DNA from: Rhodovibrio salinarum DSM 9154
GTDB taxonomy: Bacteria > Pseudomonadota > Alphaproteobacteria > Kiloniellales > Rhodovibrionaceae
Reading direction: 5' to 3'
Assembly: GCF_000515255.1 (NCBI RefSeq)
Contig: NZ_KI911559.1
Coordinates: forward strand, 3,909,347-3,973,346
Length of the DNA: 64,000 nucleotides
Numbering within the stretch: the first letter of the stretch is position 1; the number at the start of each line of letters is the position of its first letter. The notes under the pieces were generated by a model that worked only from the letters and a program-made list of their open reading frames with translations, had not been told where the DNA came from and made no database searches. Shown piece by piece: positions 18,928 to 27,079 of this stretch. Both the position numbers and the translations under genes were made by a program.

Positions 18928-19736
18928 TCGCCAACGTACTGACCATCGCCGGCACGGACCCGTCCGGCGGCGCGGGCATCCAGGCGGACATCAAGACCTT
19001 CTCGGCGCTCGGCGCCTATGCCACCTCGGCGATCACCGCCGTGGTGGCGCAGAACACCCAGGGGGTCCGTTCCTACGTCGCGCTAGAGCCCAGCTTCGTC
19101 GCCGATCAGATCGATGCCGTCCTCGACGACGTGCGGATCGACGCGGTCAAGATCGGCATGATCGCCAACGCGCAGGTCGCCGAGGCCGTCGCGGACCGCC
19201 TACGCCATCACGCGGCCCGCAACATCGTGCTCGATCCGGTCATGGTGGCCAAAAGCGGGCATGCGCTGCTCGCCCCGGATGCGGTCGCAGCCGTCCGCGA
19301 CCTGCTGGTGCCAATGGCGACCCTGATCACGCCGAACCTTCCAGAAGCCGCTGTTCTTCTGGGGCGCGAGGACGACTGGACGGCCGAGGACATGCGCGCA
19401 CACCTGCCCGACCTGCTGGCCTTGGGTCCCGAATGGGTGCTGTTGAAAGGCGGGCACCTGCAGGACAGCACCGAAAGCACCGACCTCCTGACGGGAGCGG
19501 CGGGCACGGAAACGTTCGCGGCCCCGCGGATCACAACCCGCAACGATCACGGCACGGGCTGTACGCTGTCCTCCGCCATCGCCGCGCTGCTGCCATCGCG
19601 AAGCGTTACGCAGAGCGTGCGGGAGGCCAAGACGTTTCTGCACGACGCGCTCGCGGCGAGCGACGCGCTCGATGTCGGACACGGGCACGGGCCGGTGCAC
19701 CATTTTCACCGCCTCTGGCCCCGCGAACCGCGCTAA
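18924..19736 (+). CDS. thiD: Hydroxymethylpyrimidine/phosphomethylpyrimidine kinase (ThiD)
   Basis: Phosphorylates HMP and HMP-P to HMP-PP in thiamine biosynthesis and salvage. It opens with the ThiD signature LTIAGTDPSGGAGIQADIKTFSALG and ends with the ribokinase-fold anion hole NDHGTGCTLSSA. 270 residues, normal length. It is translationally coupled to the nudix gene and lies under the TPP riboswitch. Confidence 0.95.
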   Translation: MIANVLTIAGTDPSGGAGIQADIKTFSALGAYATSAITAVVAQNTQGVRSYVALEPSFVADQIDAVLDDVRIDAVKIGMIANAQVAEAVADRLRHHAARNIVLDPVMVAKSGHALLAPDAVAAVRDLLVPMATLITPNLPEAAVLLGREDDWTAEDMRAHLPDLLALGPEWVLLKGGHLQDSTESTDLLTGAAGTETFAAPRITTRNDHGTGCTLSSAIAALLPSRSVTQSVREAKTFLHDALAASDALDVGHGHGPVHHFHRLWPREPR

Positions 19737-19821
19737 GGGCAGACCCGCAGCGTTTTAGTCGGGGACGTTGGCGTATCGTGGCGACCGGCGGTTCAGGCGC
19801 CGTCAAAGACGCGACCGCGCC

Positions 19822-20856
19822 TCATTGCAGGATCGGAAGCAGCCGGCGCATGGGCGGCACGTATTCGGCCACGATCCGGATCACCGCAAGAACCGGAACC
19901 GCAAGGATCGCGCCGATCGCGCCCCACGCCCAGGTCCAGAAGAGGACCGACACGAAGATCACCACGGGGTTCAACGTCAGTTGCCGACCCAACAGGTGCG
20001 GCGTGACCAGGTTGCCCTCGATCACGTTCAGGCCCGCGTAGACAACCGGCGGCAGAATGATCCCGGTCCAGGTATAAGACTCCAGCAGCGCGGCGGTCCC
20101 GATCAGGATCACCATGATCAGGGGGCCGATGTAGGGCAGGAAGTTCAGGAGCGCCGCCATCACGCCCCACAGAATGGCGTCGGGCAGGCCCAGCACCGTC
20201 ATCGACAGCCAGACCAGCACGCCGAACCCGATGTTGATCAGCGTGAAGGTCCGCAGATAGACGGCGATCTGCTGACGCAGGTCGAGCAGCATCTCGTTGC
20301 CCGATTCCCGATGCCATGCGTCCGGCAGAATCTCAACGAAACGCTTGCTCAGATGCGTTCCCTGCGACAGCAGGAAGAACAGTAGCACCAGCATGGTCAG
20401 CAGGGTCACGAATGCCGAGCGGGTCCGGTCGATGACAATTCCCACAAGGTCGGGCGCGCCGCTGCCACTGGCCTGTATCTGGCTAGTCTTTCCTCCGCCA
20501 TCCTGGGTCATTTCTTCGATCTGCTGCGCGATGTCGCGCATCTGCTCGATCGATTGCTGCACAGCCGCGAAACGGAATTTCAGCTCCGCGGTCAAACGCG
20601 GCAGCCGGTCCGCCCACTCCTGCAACGGCGCAGCCAGGGAATAGAGCGCACCGAACATCATGCCGAGAAAGGCCAGCACGATCAAAGCAGCGGCCAGCGT
20701 CTCGGGCACCCGCAAGGCATGCAGACGCGTCACCGCAGGCCGAAGCACGATGGCAAGGAAACCAGCCAGGAAGATCGGCAGTAGAAACCCACGGGCGAAG
20801 TAAATCGCAGCCGCGGAAGCCAGCACCGCCAGCCAGATCGTCGCTTTGTCACGCAT
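19822..20856 (-). CDS. AI-2E family transporter (PerM/YdiK-like)
   Basis: 344-residue integral membrane protein with two N-terminal hydrophobic segments, a central soluble region (about residues 70-150, with coiled-coil character) and a cluster of hydrophobic segments to the C-terminus, as in the AI-2E exporter family (TqsA, PerM). Some relatives are Na+/H+ antiporters, so the substrate is open. It is a lone gene, bounded on the 5' side by an IS1380 insertion 25 bp upstream. Confidence 0.87.
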   Translation of the reverse strand: MRDKATIWLAVLASAAAIYFARGFLLPIFLAGFLAIVLRPAVTRLHALRVPETLAAALIVLAFLGMMFGALYSLAAPLQEWADRLPRLTAELKFRFAAVQQSIEQMRDIAQQIEEMTQDGGGKTSQIQASGSGAPDLVGIVIDRTRSAFVTLLTMLVLLFFLLSQGTHLSKRFVEILPDAWHRESGNEMLLDLRQQIAVYLRTFTLINIGFGVLVWLSMTVLGLPDAILWGVMAALLNFLPYIGPLIMVILIGTAALLESYTWTGIILPPVVYAGLNVIEGNLVTPHLLGRQLTLNPVVIFVSVLFWTWAWGAIGAILAVPVLAVIRIVAEYVPPMRRLLPILQ

Positions 20857-20884
20857 TGTCGCGGGTCCATGAGGCAGTGGCTAG

Positions 20885-22534
20885 CCCGGATCTCTCACGA
20901 AGGAAGGTGCATCGGGGTCTGAAATCGGCGAAAGTGTAAGCGCCAACAGACACTTAACCCGATCTCAGCGGAGCCCCCGATGCCGACACAGTGTAACCCG
21001 GACTCTATGCTTTTCGCACGCCTCGATCGCCGCGAGTTGGTGGCGGATTTTGGCGGTGGGGCGATCACCTCGGACGCCGGCGCGCTGCTGCTGGGCGCGA
21101 CCGACAAGGCGATCAACCTGGTTGACCGGTTCGCCGCCTGCTTCACGGATGGCCGGACAGCAGGTCGCGTCGTTCATGATGTCCGCACCCTGGTCGGCCA
21201 GCGCGTGTTCGGCATCGCGCTCGGCTACGAGGATCTGAACGATCACGACGACCTGCGCCGTGACCCGGTGCTCGGGCCCGTTCTCGGCAGGCTGGAGGCG
21301 CGCCGGGCCCGCTGCGCGCCGCTGGCCGGCAAAAGCACGCTGAACCGGCTGGAGCACGCCCCGGTCGACGGCGACCGGTACCGCAAGATCGCCCACGATC
21401 CGGACGCGATCGAACACCTGTTCGTCGATCTCTTCCTGGACGCGCACGCCAAGCCTCCGGCACGCATCACGCTCGACCTGGACGCCACGGACGACCCGAT
21501 CCACGGCCGCCAGGAAGGACGGTTCTTTCACGGCTACTACGACTGTTACTGCTACCTGCCGCTCTACGTGTTCTGCGGCGAGCACCTCATAGCGGCGAAG
21601 CTGCGCCGGTCCAACATCGACGCCAGCGCGGGTTCGGTCGAGGAGATGTCGCGTATCGTCAGCCGCATCCGCCAGCGCTGGCCTAAGGTCAAGATCCTGC
21701 TGCGCGGTGACAGCGGGTTTACGCGCGAGGCGCTGATGGCGTGGTGCGAAACAAACAAGGTCGACTTCCTGTTCGGTCTCGCACGCAACGCCAGGCTGGT
21801 CGACCAGATCCACATCGATCTGGCCTGGGCCGAGGATGAGGCGGAGCGGACCGGTAAGCCGGCCCGCCGGTTTGCCGACTTCCGCTGGACCACGCTGAAC
21901 AGCTGGACCCGGCGCCGGCGAGTGGTAGCCAAGGCCGAGTGGATGCCGAACCGCGACGAGAACGGCGCCAACCCGCGGTTCGTCGTGACGTCCCTGCCGG
22001 CGAAAGAGGTCGATGCCCGGACGCTCTACGAGCGGGTCTACTGTGCGCGCGGCGAGATGGAGAACCGGATCAAGGAATGTCAGCTGGATATGTTCGCCGA
22101 CCGCACCAGCGCGGCGACCATGAAGGCCAACCAGCTCCGCCTATGGTTCGCGTCGATCGCCTACGTCCTGCTCGCGGCCCTGCGCCGGATCGCACTCGCG
22201 CACACCCAGCTGGAGAAGGCGACCTGCGGGTCGCTGCGCCTGAAGCTCATGAAGATCGGCGCGCAGGTAACGGTCACCGTTCGTCGCATCCGCGTCGCCA
22301 TGGCCTCCGCCTGCCCCTATGCTGAGGAGTTCGCCCTGGCGCACGCCCGATTGTGCCGTTGATCCGCGCGACCCGCGCTACCGTCACCCGCCAATCAACA
22401 ACGCTGGACCCGAACTGACCTGGTAGCGCCCACGCGGCGCAAGGATCAGGCATGCCTGCGTCGCTCTGGATCACACAGCAACCGTCGACTGCACCCCACG
22501 ACGACGGCTCAGAAGCCCTGGTGAGAAAAGCGGG
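20885..22534 (+). mobile_element. IS1380-family insertion sequence, complete
   Basis: A 1650-bp element with terminal inverted repeats: left end CCCGGATCTCTCAC (20885) and right end, read inward, CCCGCTTTTCTCAC (22534), matching at 11 of 14 positions. It is flanked by a 4-bp direct duplication CTAG (20881-20884 and 22535-22538). It holds one intact transposase gene and is inserted 25 bp upstream of the AI-2E gene, where it may affect that promoter. Confidence 0.88.
20980..22362 (+). CDS. IS1380-family transposase
   Basis: 460-residue DDE transposase, full length for the family and without frameshifts. Diagnostic parts are the N-terminal DFGGGAITSDAGALLL, the first-aspartate region LDLDATDDPIHG (about residue 166), the second-aspartate region LLRGDSGFTREAL (about residue 245), and the Y-region with glutamate ARGEMENRIKE (about residue 358). 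The intact ends and target duplication suggest recent movement. Confidence 0.95.
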   Translation: MPTQCNPDSMLFARLDRRELVADFGGGAITSDAGALLLGATDKAINLVDRFAACFTDGRTAGRVVHDVRTLVGQRVFGIALGYEDLNDHDDLRRDPVLGPVLGRLEARRARCAPLAGKSTLNRLEHAPVDGDRYRKIAHDPDAIEHLFVDLFLDAHAKPPARITLDLDATDDPIHGRQEGRFFHGYYDCYCYLPLYVFCGEHLIAAKLRRSNIDASAGSVEEMSRIVSRIRQRWPKVKILLRGDSGFTREALMAWCETNKVDFLFGLARNARLVDQIHIDLAWAEDEAERTGKPARRFADFRWTTLNSWTRRRRVVAKAEWMPNRDENGANPRFVVTSLPAKEVDARTLYERVYCARGEMENRIKECQLDMFADRTSAATMKANQLRLWFASIAYVLLAALRRIALAHTQLEKATCGSLRLKLMKIGAQVTVTVRRIRVAMASACPYAEEFALAHARLCR

Positions 22535-22538
22535 CTAG

Positions 22539-22905
22539 GCGGGTTGGCGCATGTCAAATCAAACAAACCGACCGCGCGATACCACGCGACCGGTCATGGC
22601 GACAGCGTTTCTTTTCAAAACTTTAGGGCATGAGCCGCTTCGACGGACACCCCCGTCCAATCGGGTCAGTAGCCGATCCGGCCAGCGCACTGCAACGCAT
22701 TCCACCTCCTGTCCCGCGCGGCCGCCATCGGGACAGGAGGCGGTAGATTAAGATGGGCTCTAGTCCTGTGGGCGCTGGACACGCGGCACTTAGCCGACCC
22801 GCTCATCTGCCAGGGCACGGTGGAGATTCTCTTCCTGCGCGTCCGACAAGGAGGTCCGCAGGATGGTTCCCTCGAACTGCTCCATTGGCACCCCATAGGG
22901 GGTCG
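22539..22905. other. Gene-poor spacer with a strong hairpin
   Basis: About 370 bp between the IS1380 element and a DUF1328 gene. It contains an 11-bp perfect inverted repeat, CCTCCTGTCCC (22705-22715) and GGGACAGGAGG (22730-22740), possibly a terminator or small-RNA hairpin, though no T-run follows. I find no convincing gene; a 32-codon reverse frame ending at 22790 lacks an RBS. Confidence 0.5.
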
Positions 22906-23085
22906 CTACGGGGTTGGAGGGCGTCCACCACGCACCAGCGAGACCACCAGGGAGATGGCAAACAGCACCAAGAACACCACGAACAGAACCTGGGCGATCC
23001 AGGCGGCTGTGCCCGCAATCCCGCCGAAGCCGAAAGCTGCGGCGACCAGGGCAATGATCAAAAAGAAGACGGCCCAACCAAGCAT
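22906..23085 (-). CDS. DUF1328 (YtjA-type) small membrane protein
   Basis: 59-residue protein beginning [20 protein letters not shown] with two hydrophobic helices (about residues 5-23 and 29-50) and a short polar tail RGGRPPTP, the pattern of the DUF1328 family common in alphaproteobacteria. A strong GGGAGG RBS lies upstream of the ATG at 23085. The function of the family is unknown, though homologues are often found with stress genes. Confidence 0.85.
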   Translation of the reverse strand: MLGWAVFFLIIALVAAAFGFGGIAGTAAWIAQVLFVVFLVLFAISLVVSLVRGGRPPTP

Positions 23086-23103
23086 CCTGACCTCCCTAGA
23101 ATG

Positions 23104-23364
23104 TTAGCCGTTGCGATAGCTGTTCAGGATCCGTTGGAAGCGCTCGCGGGCATCCTGGAAACCCGACTGAACCTCCGACGGAGCGGTATCGCCGGCGGCC
23201 TGCAGCTTCTGCCAGTGCTCCTGCAAATCGTTCCACGCGGTTTCCAGGGTCTGCGAAACCCCGCTCGCCCCGTTGTTCTGGACGTTCTGACGGACTTCTT
23301 CGAATTCACTTTGCAGCTTGTCGATATCCGCGCGGGCGGCTTCCAGGTAGCGGTTCTGCGACAT
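23104..23364 (-). CDS. Small helical hypothetical protein
   Basis: 86-residue, highly charged, predicted all-helical protein (MSQNRYLEAARADIDKLQ..., with heptad-like leucines and tryptophans at DLQEHWQKLQ). No enzyme motif is visible. It is just upstream of, and on the same strand as, the DUF1328 gene, so the two may form a small stress-type operon. I do not recognise a named family with confidence. Confidence 0.7.
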   Translation of the reverse strand: MSQNRYLEAARADIDKLQSEFEEVRQNVQNNGASGVSQTLETAWNDLQEHWQKLQAAGDTAPSEVQSGFQDARERFQRILNSYRNG

Positions 23365-23509
23365 GACTTGAGACCTCTATCTTCTAACTTTGGCGCTCGA
23401 AGACGACCGAGGGCACGGTGGGTTTATTCCCGCCACCGGCTGATCGGCGATCGTGGAACGCTGAGGCCCTGCGATTTGCAGACCTTCTCAGGGGCATCAA
23501 AATGAGTAT

Positions 23510-23521
23510 TGAAACGTTTCA
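23510..23521. promoter_or_regulatory. Palindrome TGAAACGTTTCA upstream of deoC (candidate LacI-type operator)
   Basis: A perfect 12-bp palindrome with the central CG typical of LacI-family operators, 106 bp before the deoC start. The identical 12-mer recurs at 29223-29234 over the start of the binding-protein gene. Between the two sites lies a gene for a LacI-HTH protein, the obvious candidate to bind both. Confidence 0.65.
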
Positions 23522-23627
23522 CCAAGTGAGTCACCTTTCACCGTCTCATGCTTTCCGAGCGATCCGTGCGCCCGACGCGGGCATCCTGGAGAGCCACCGC
23601 ACGCCTCCAGATGGGCAGGCAAAGGCG

Positions 23628-24617
23628 ATGACATTAGCGAAGCTGGCACACGCGGAGAGAGAGGCGGCGCAGGCCCGTAATCCGGGATGTGCGCTTCACC
23701 TGGACTGGCTCGCCGAAATCCGCGTGAACCGCGCCGCAGCGGAGCGCCGCGCGGCAACCGTGACGACCCGGCGCAGCGTCAAGGGCGCGGCCCAGGCCGC
23801 TTGGCTGGTCAAGGCTCTTACCTGCACCGACCTGACCACGCTCAACAGCGACGACACGCCCGGCCGCGTTCGCCGGCTTTGCAGCAAGGCCCGCCGCCCC
23901 CTCGATCCCGCGTTGCTGGACGCATTGGGGCTGGGCGACCGATCGATCCAGGTGGGCGCGGTCTGCGTCTATCACGCCATGGTGCCCACTGCCGTCGCTG
24001 CCTTGGAGGGCACAAGCATTCCGGTCGCGGCGGTGGCGGCAGGTTTCCCGCACGGCCTGAGCCCGATGCGCGCACGCCGCGCGGAAGTCGAGGAGTCCGT
24101 GGCCGCCGGCGCCAGCGAGATCGACATCGTGATCTCCCGCCAACACGTCCTGCGCCGGGACTGGCAGGCGCTTTACGAGGAGGTGGCCGCATTCCGGGAA
24201 GTCTGCGGGCCCGCGCATCTGAAAGCGATCCTGGGAACCGGCGACCTGAAGACGCTGCGCGACGTCGCGCGCGCTTCGCTGGTGGCGATGATGGCCGGCG
24301 CGGACTTCGTGAAGACCTCGACCGGCAAGGAAGCGGTGAACGCCACCCTGCCGGTCGCCCTGGTGATGGCCCGCACGGTGCGCGCCTACGCCGAAGCGAC
24401 CGGCTACCGCGTCGGCTTCAAGCCCGCCGGCGGCATTTCCACCGCCAAGGACGCACTCGCCTACCAGACCCTGATGCGCGAGGAACTCGGGCGGCCCTGG
24501 CTTGAACCGGACTTGTTCCGGATCGGGGCATCCGGATTGGTCGGAGATATCGAGCGCCAGCTGACCCACTTCACCACCGGGGCCTACGCCGCCGGCCATC
24601 GACACGCCCTGGCATGA
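23628..24617 (+). CDS. deoC: Deoxyribose-phosphate aldolase (DeoC), long form
   Basis: Class I aldolase cleaving 2-deoxyribose 5-phosphate to acetaldehyde and glyceraldehyde 3-phosphate. The Schiff-base lysine is in DFVKTSTGKEA and the proton-relay lysine in GFKPAGGIST. An open frame extends to 23418, but the ATG at 23628 gives 329 residues, as in long proteobacterial DeoC proteins, and keeps the palindrome at 23510 upstream of the coding region. It is followed by an aldehyde dehydrogenase gene, the expected acetaldehyde sink. Confidence 0.92.
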   Translation: MTLAKLAHAEREAAQARNPGCALHLDWLAEIRVNRAAAERRAATVTTRRSVKGAAQAAWLVKALTCTDLTTLNSDDTPGRVRRLCSKARRPLDPALLDALGLGDRSIQVGAVCVYHAMVPTAVAALEGTSIPVAAVAAGFPHGLSPMRARRAEVEESVAAGASEIDIVISRQHVLRRDWQALYEEVAAFREVCGPAHLKAILGTGDLKTLRDVARASLVAMMAGADFVKTSTGKEAVNATLPVALVMARTVRAYAEATGYRVGFKPAGGISTAKDALAYQTLMREELGRPWLEPDLFRIGASGLVGDIERQLTHFTTGAYAAGHRHALA

Positions 24618-24664
24618 CGCGGGGGTAACGTGACCCGAGGTTCGACCATCAGAGGCCCGGCCCG

Positions 24665-27061
24665 ATGAGCGTTGCGGACTATTTCGACATGATGGACTAC
24701 GCGCCGGCCCCGGAATCCCAGAAGGAGGCGGAAGCCTGGCTGCAGCGCCACGCGGCGGGCTTCGGTCTGTTCGTGGATGGCGCCTGGTGCGCGCCCGCAG
24801 ACGGCGGCTACCTCGACAGCCTGAACCCGGCCAGCGGCGCGCCTCTGGGACGGATCGCCCGCGCCACCGTTCAGGATGTCGATAAAGCCGTCGACGCGGC
24901 CGTGCGCGCGCAGCCAGAGTGGCAGGCGCTGGGCGGGCACGGCCGCGCCCGCGTGCTGTACGCGCTGGCGCGGCTGGTGCAGCGGCACAGCCGGCTGCTG
25001 GCCGTTCTCGAAAGCCTGGACAACGGCAAGCCGATCCGGGAAAGCCGCGACATCGATGTCCCGCTGGTCGCCCGGCATTTCTACCATCACGCGGGCTGGG
25101 CGCAGCTGCTCGACCAAGATGCAGAGCTGGCGCAACACGCCCCGGTCGGCGTGTGCGGCCAGATCGTGCCGTGGAACTTCCCGCTCCTGATGCTTGCCTG
25201 GAAGATCGCGCCTGCGCTTGCGTGCGGCAACACCGTGGTGCTGAAGCCATCGGAGCTAACCAGCCTGAGTGCGCTGAAGTTCGCGGAGCTCGCCGAACAG
25301 GCCGGCCTGCCAGCGGGCGTGCTGAACCTCGTCACCGGCGATGGACAGACCGGCGAGGCCCTGGTCGACCACCCACAGATCGACAAGATCGCCTTCACGG
25401 GCTCGACCGCCGTGGGTCGGCGGATCCGCGAACGCACCGCCGGCAGCGGCAAGGCGCTCACCCTCGAACTGGGCGGCAAGTCGCCGTTCATCGTGTTCGA
25501 CGACGCTGACCTCGACGCCGCAGTCGAAGGCGTGGTGGACGCCATCTGGTTCAATCAGGGCGAGGTCTGCTGCGCGGGGTCGCGCTTGCTGGTGCAGGAA
25601 AGCATCGCGGAAGACTTCTATAGCCGCCTGCGTCGGCGCATGGCGACGCTGCGCGTGGGGTCACCGCTCGACAAGAGCGTCGACGTCGGCGCCCTGGTCG
25701 ACGCACGCCAGCGTCAACGCATCGCGGCGATGGTCTCGGCCGGACGGGAAGCCGGCTGCACCGTCTGGCAGGCCGATGGCGAGGGACCCGAGACCGGCGC
25801 ATTTTACCCGCCGACGCTGTGTACCGACCTCGGCACCGACAATCCGCTCTGGCAGGACGAGGTGTTCGGCCCGGTCCTGGCGGCGATGACCTTCCGCACG
25901 CCGGACGAGGCGGTGCAGCTCGCCAACAACACCCGCTACGGCTTGGCCGCGAGCGTGTGGAGCGAATCGATCAGTCTGGCGCTCGACATCGTGCCGCAAC
26001 TTCAATGCGGGGTCGTGTGGGTCAACGCGACGAACATGCTGGACGCCGCCGCCCCGTTCGGCGGCTACCGCGAGTCCGGCTTCGGCCGGGAGGGCGGCCG
26101 CGAGGGGCTGTTCGAGTACCTTACGCCCCGCCTCGGCCCGTGCGTCGCGCAATCGTGGCAGGCGCCAGCGGCCTCAACTTCGGACGCAACGCCGACTGCC
26201 ACCGCCCCAGCCGCCACGATCGACCGGACGGCCAAGCATTACATTGGCGGCAAGCAGGTGCGCCCGGACGGAGGCACAAGTCGCCCGGTGCAAGGCACCG
26301 GCAGGCAGATCATCGGCGATGTTGGCGAAGGCAACCGCAAGGATATCCGAAACGCCGTCGAAGCGGCGCGCAAGGCGGGCTCCTGGTCAACGACCCCGGC
26401 CCACGGCCGCGCCCAGATCCTGTACTACCTGGCGGAGAACCTGGAGACGCGGGCACCTGAATTCGCAGACCGGCTGCGCAGCCTCACAGGCTGTGACCAG
26501 AAGGCCGCGGAGGCGGAGGTCGGGGGTGCCGTCCACCGCCTGTTCACGGCGGCCGCCTGGGCGGACAAGTTCGCCGGTGGGGTCGATGCGGTCCCGATGC
26601 GCGCCCTGGCGGTGACGCTGCGCGAACCGCTCGGCGTGCTCGCGATCGCAGCACCTGCGGAAGCCCCGCTGCTCGGGTTTGTCAGCCTGCTCGCCCCGGC
26701 GATCGCGGCGGGCAACCGCGTGGTGATCGTGCCCGCGCAAACCGCGCCGCTGTCGGCGACGGACTTCTACCAGGTTCTGGAGACATCCGACGTCCCGGAC
26801 GGGGTGGTGAATATCGTCACCGGCGACCGGGACGATCTCTCGGACGTCCTCGCCCGACATCTGGATGTGGACGGAATCTGGTACGTCGGCCCGGCCGACG
26901 GCTGCCGGCGGATCGAAGCCGCCAGCGCCGGGAACCTGAAGCAGGTCTGGACGAACCAGGGCAAGGCGGTCGACTGGCACGATCCGGCGCGGCTGGAGGG
27001 GCCGAGTTGGATGCGTCGGGCCAGCCAGACGAAGACCGTCTGGATTCCCTACGGCGCATGA
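24665..27061 (+). CDS. Two-domain aldehyde dehydrogenase, C-terminal domain degenerate
   Basis: 798-residue protein made of two ALDH domains. The first (about residues 30-500) has the glutamate motif LELGGKSPF, the catalytic cysteine in NQGEVCCAG and the C-terminal PFGGYRESGFGREGG. The second (about 520-798) keeps the fold-like segments (VGEGNRKDIRNAVEAARKA; GVLAIAAPAEAPLLGF) but lacks a catalytic cysteine motif and is shorter, so it is probably structural. Next to deoC it likely oxidises the acetaldehyde or another aldolase-derived aldehyde. Confidence 0.9.
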   Translation: MSVADYFDMMDYAPAPESQKEAEAWLQRHAAGFGLFVDGAWCAPADGGYLDSLNPASGAPLGRIARATVQDVDKAVDAAVRAQPEWQALGGHGRARVLYALARLVQRHSRLLAVLESLDNGKPIRESRDIDVPLVARHFYHHAGWAQLLDQDAELAQHAPVGVCGQIVPWNFPLLMLAWKIAPALACGNTVVLKPSELTSLSALKFAELAEQAGLPAGVLNLVTGDGQTGEALVDHPQIDKIAFTGSTAVGRRIRERTAGSGKALTLELGGKSPFIVFDDADLDAAVEGVVDAIWFNQGEVCCAGSRLLVQESIAEDFYSRLRRRMATLRVGSPLDKSVDVGALVDARQRQRIAAMVSAGREAGCTVWQADGEGPETGAFYPPTLCTDLGTDNPLWQDEVFGPVLAAMTFRTPDEAVQLANNTRYGLAASVWSESISLALDIVPQLQCGVVWVNATNMLDAAAPFGGYRESGFGREGGREGLFEYLTPRLGPCVAQSWQAPAASTSDATPTATAPAATIDRTAKHYIGGKQVRPDGGTSRPVQGTGRQIIGDVGEGNRKDIRNAVEAARKAGSWSTTPAHGRAQILYYLAENLETRAPEFADRLRSLTGCDQKAAEAEVGGAVHRLFTAAAWADKFAGGVDAVPMRALAVTLREPLGVLAIAAPAEAPLLGFVSLLAPAIAAGNRVVIVPAQTAPLSATDFYQVLETSDVPDGVVNIVTGDRDDLSDVLARHLDVDGIWYVGPADGCRRIEAASAGNLKQVWTNQGKAVDWHDPARLEGPSWMRRASQTKTVWIPYGA

Positions 27062-27079
27062 GTGGGAAGCAACGGGACA

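Noticed and set aside
22790-22885. Short reverse-strand frame beginning MEQFEGTILRTS
   Set aside because: No RBS, only 32 codons, and no recognisable homologue; may be chance.
23418-23627. Upstream extension of deoC to an earlier start
   Set aside because: The extra 70 residues have no family match, are less GC-rich and contain the candidate operator; the ATG at 23628 matches long-form DeoC proteins.
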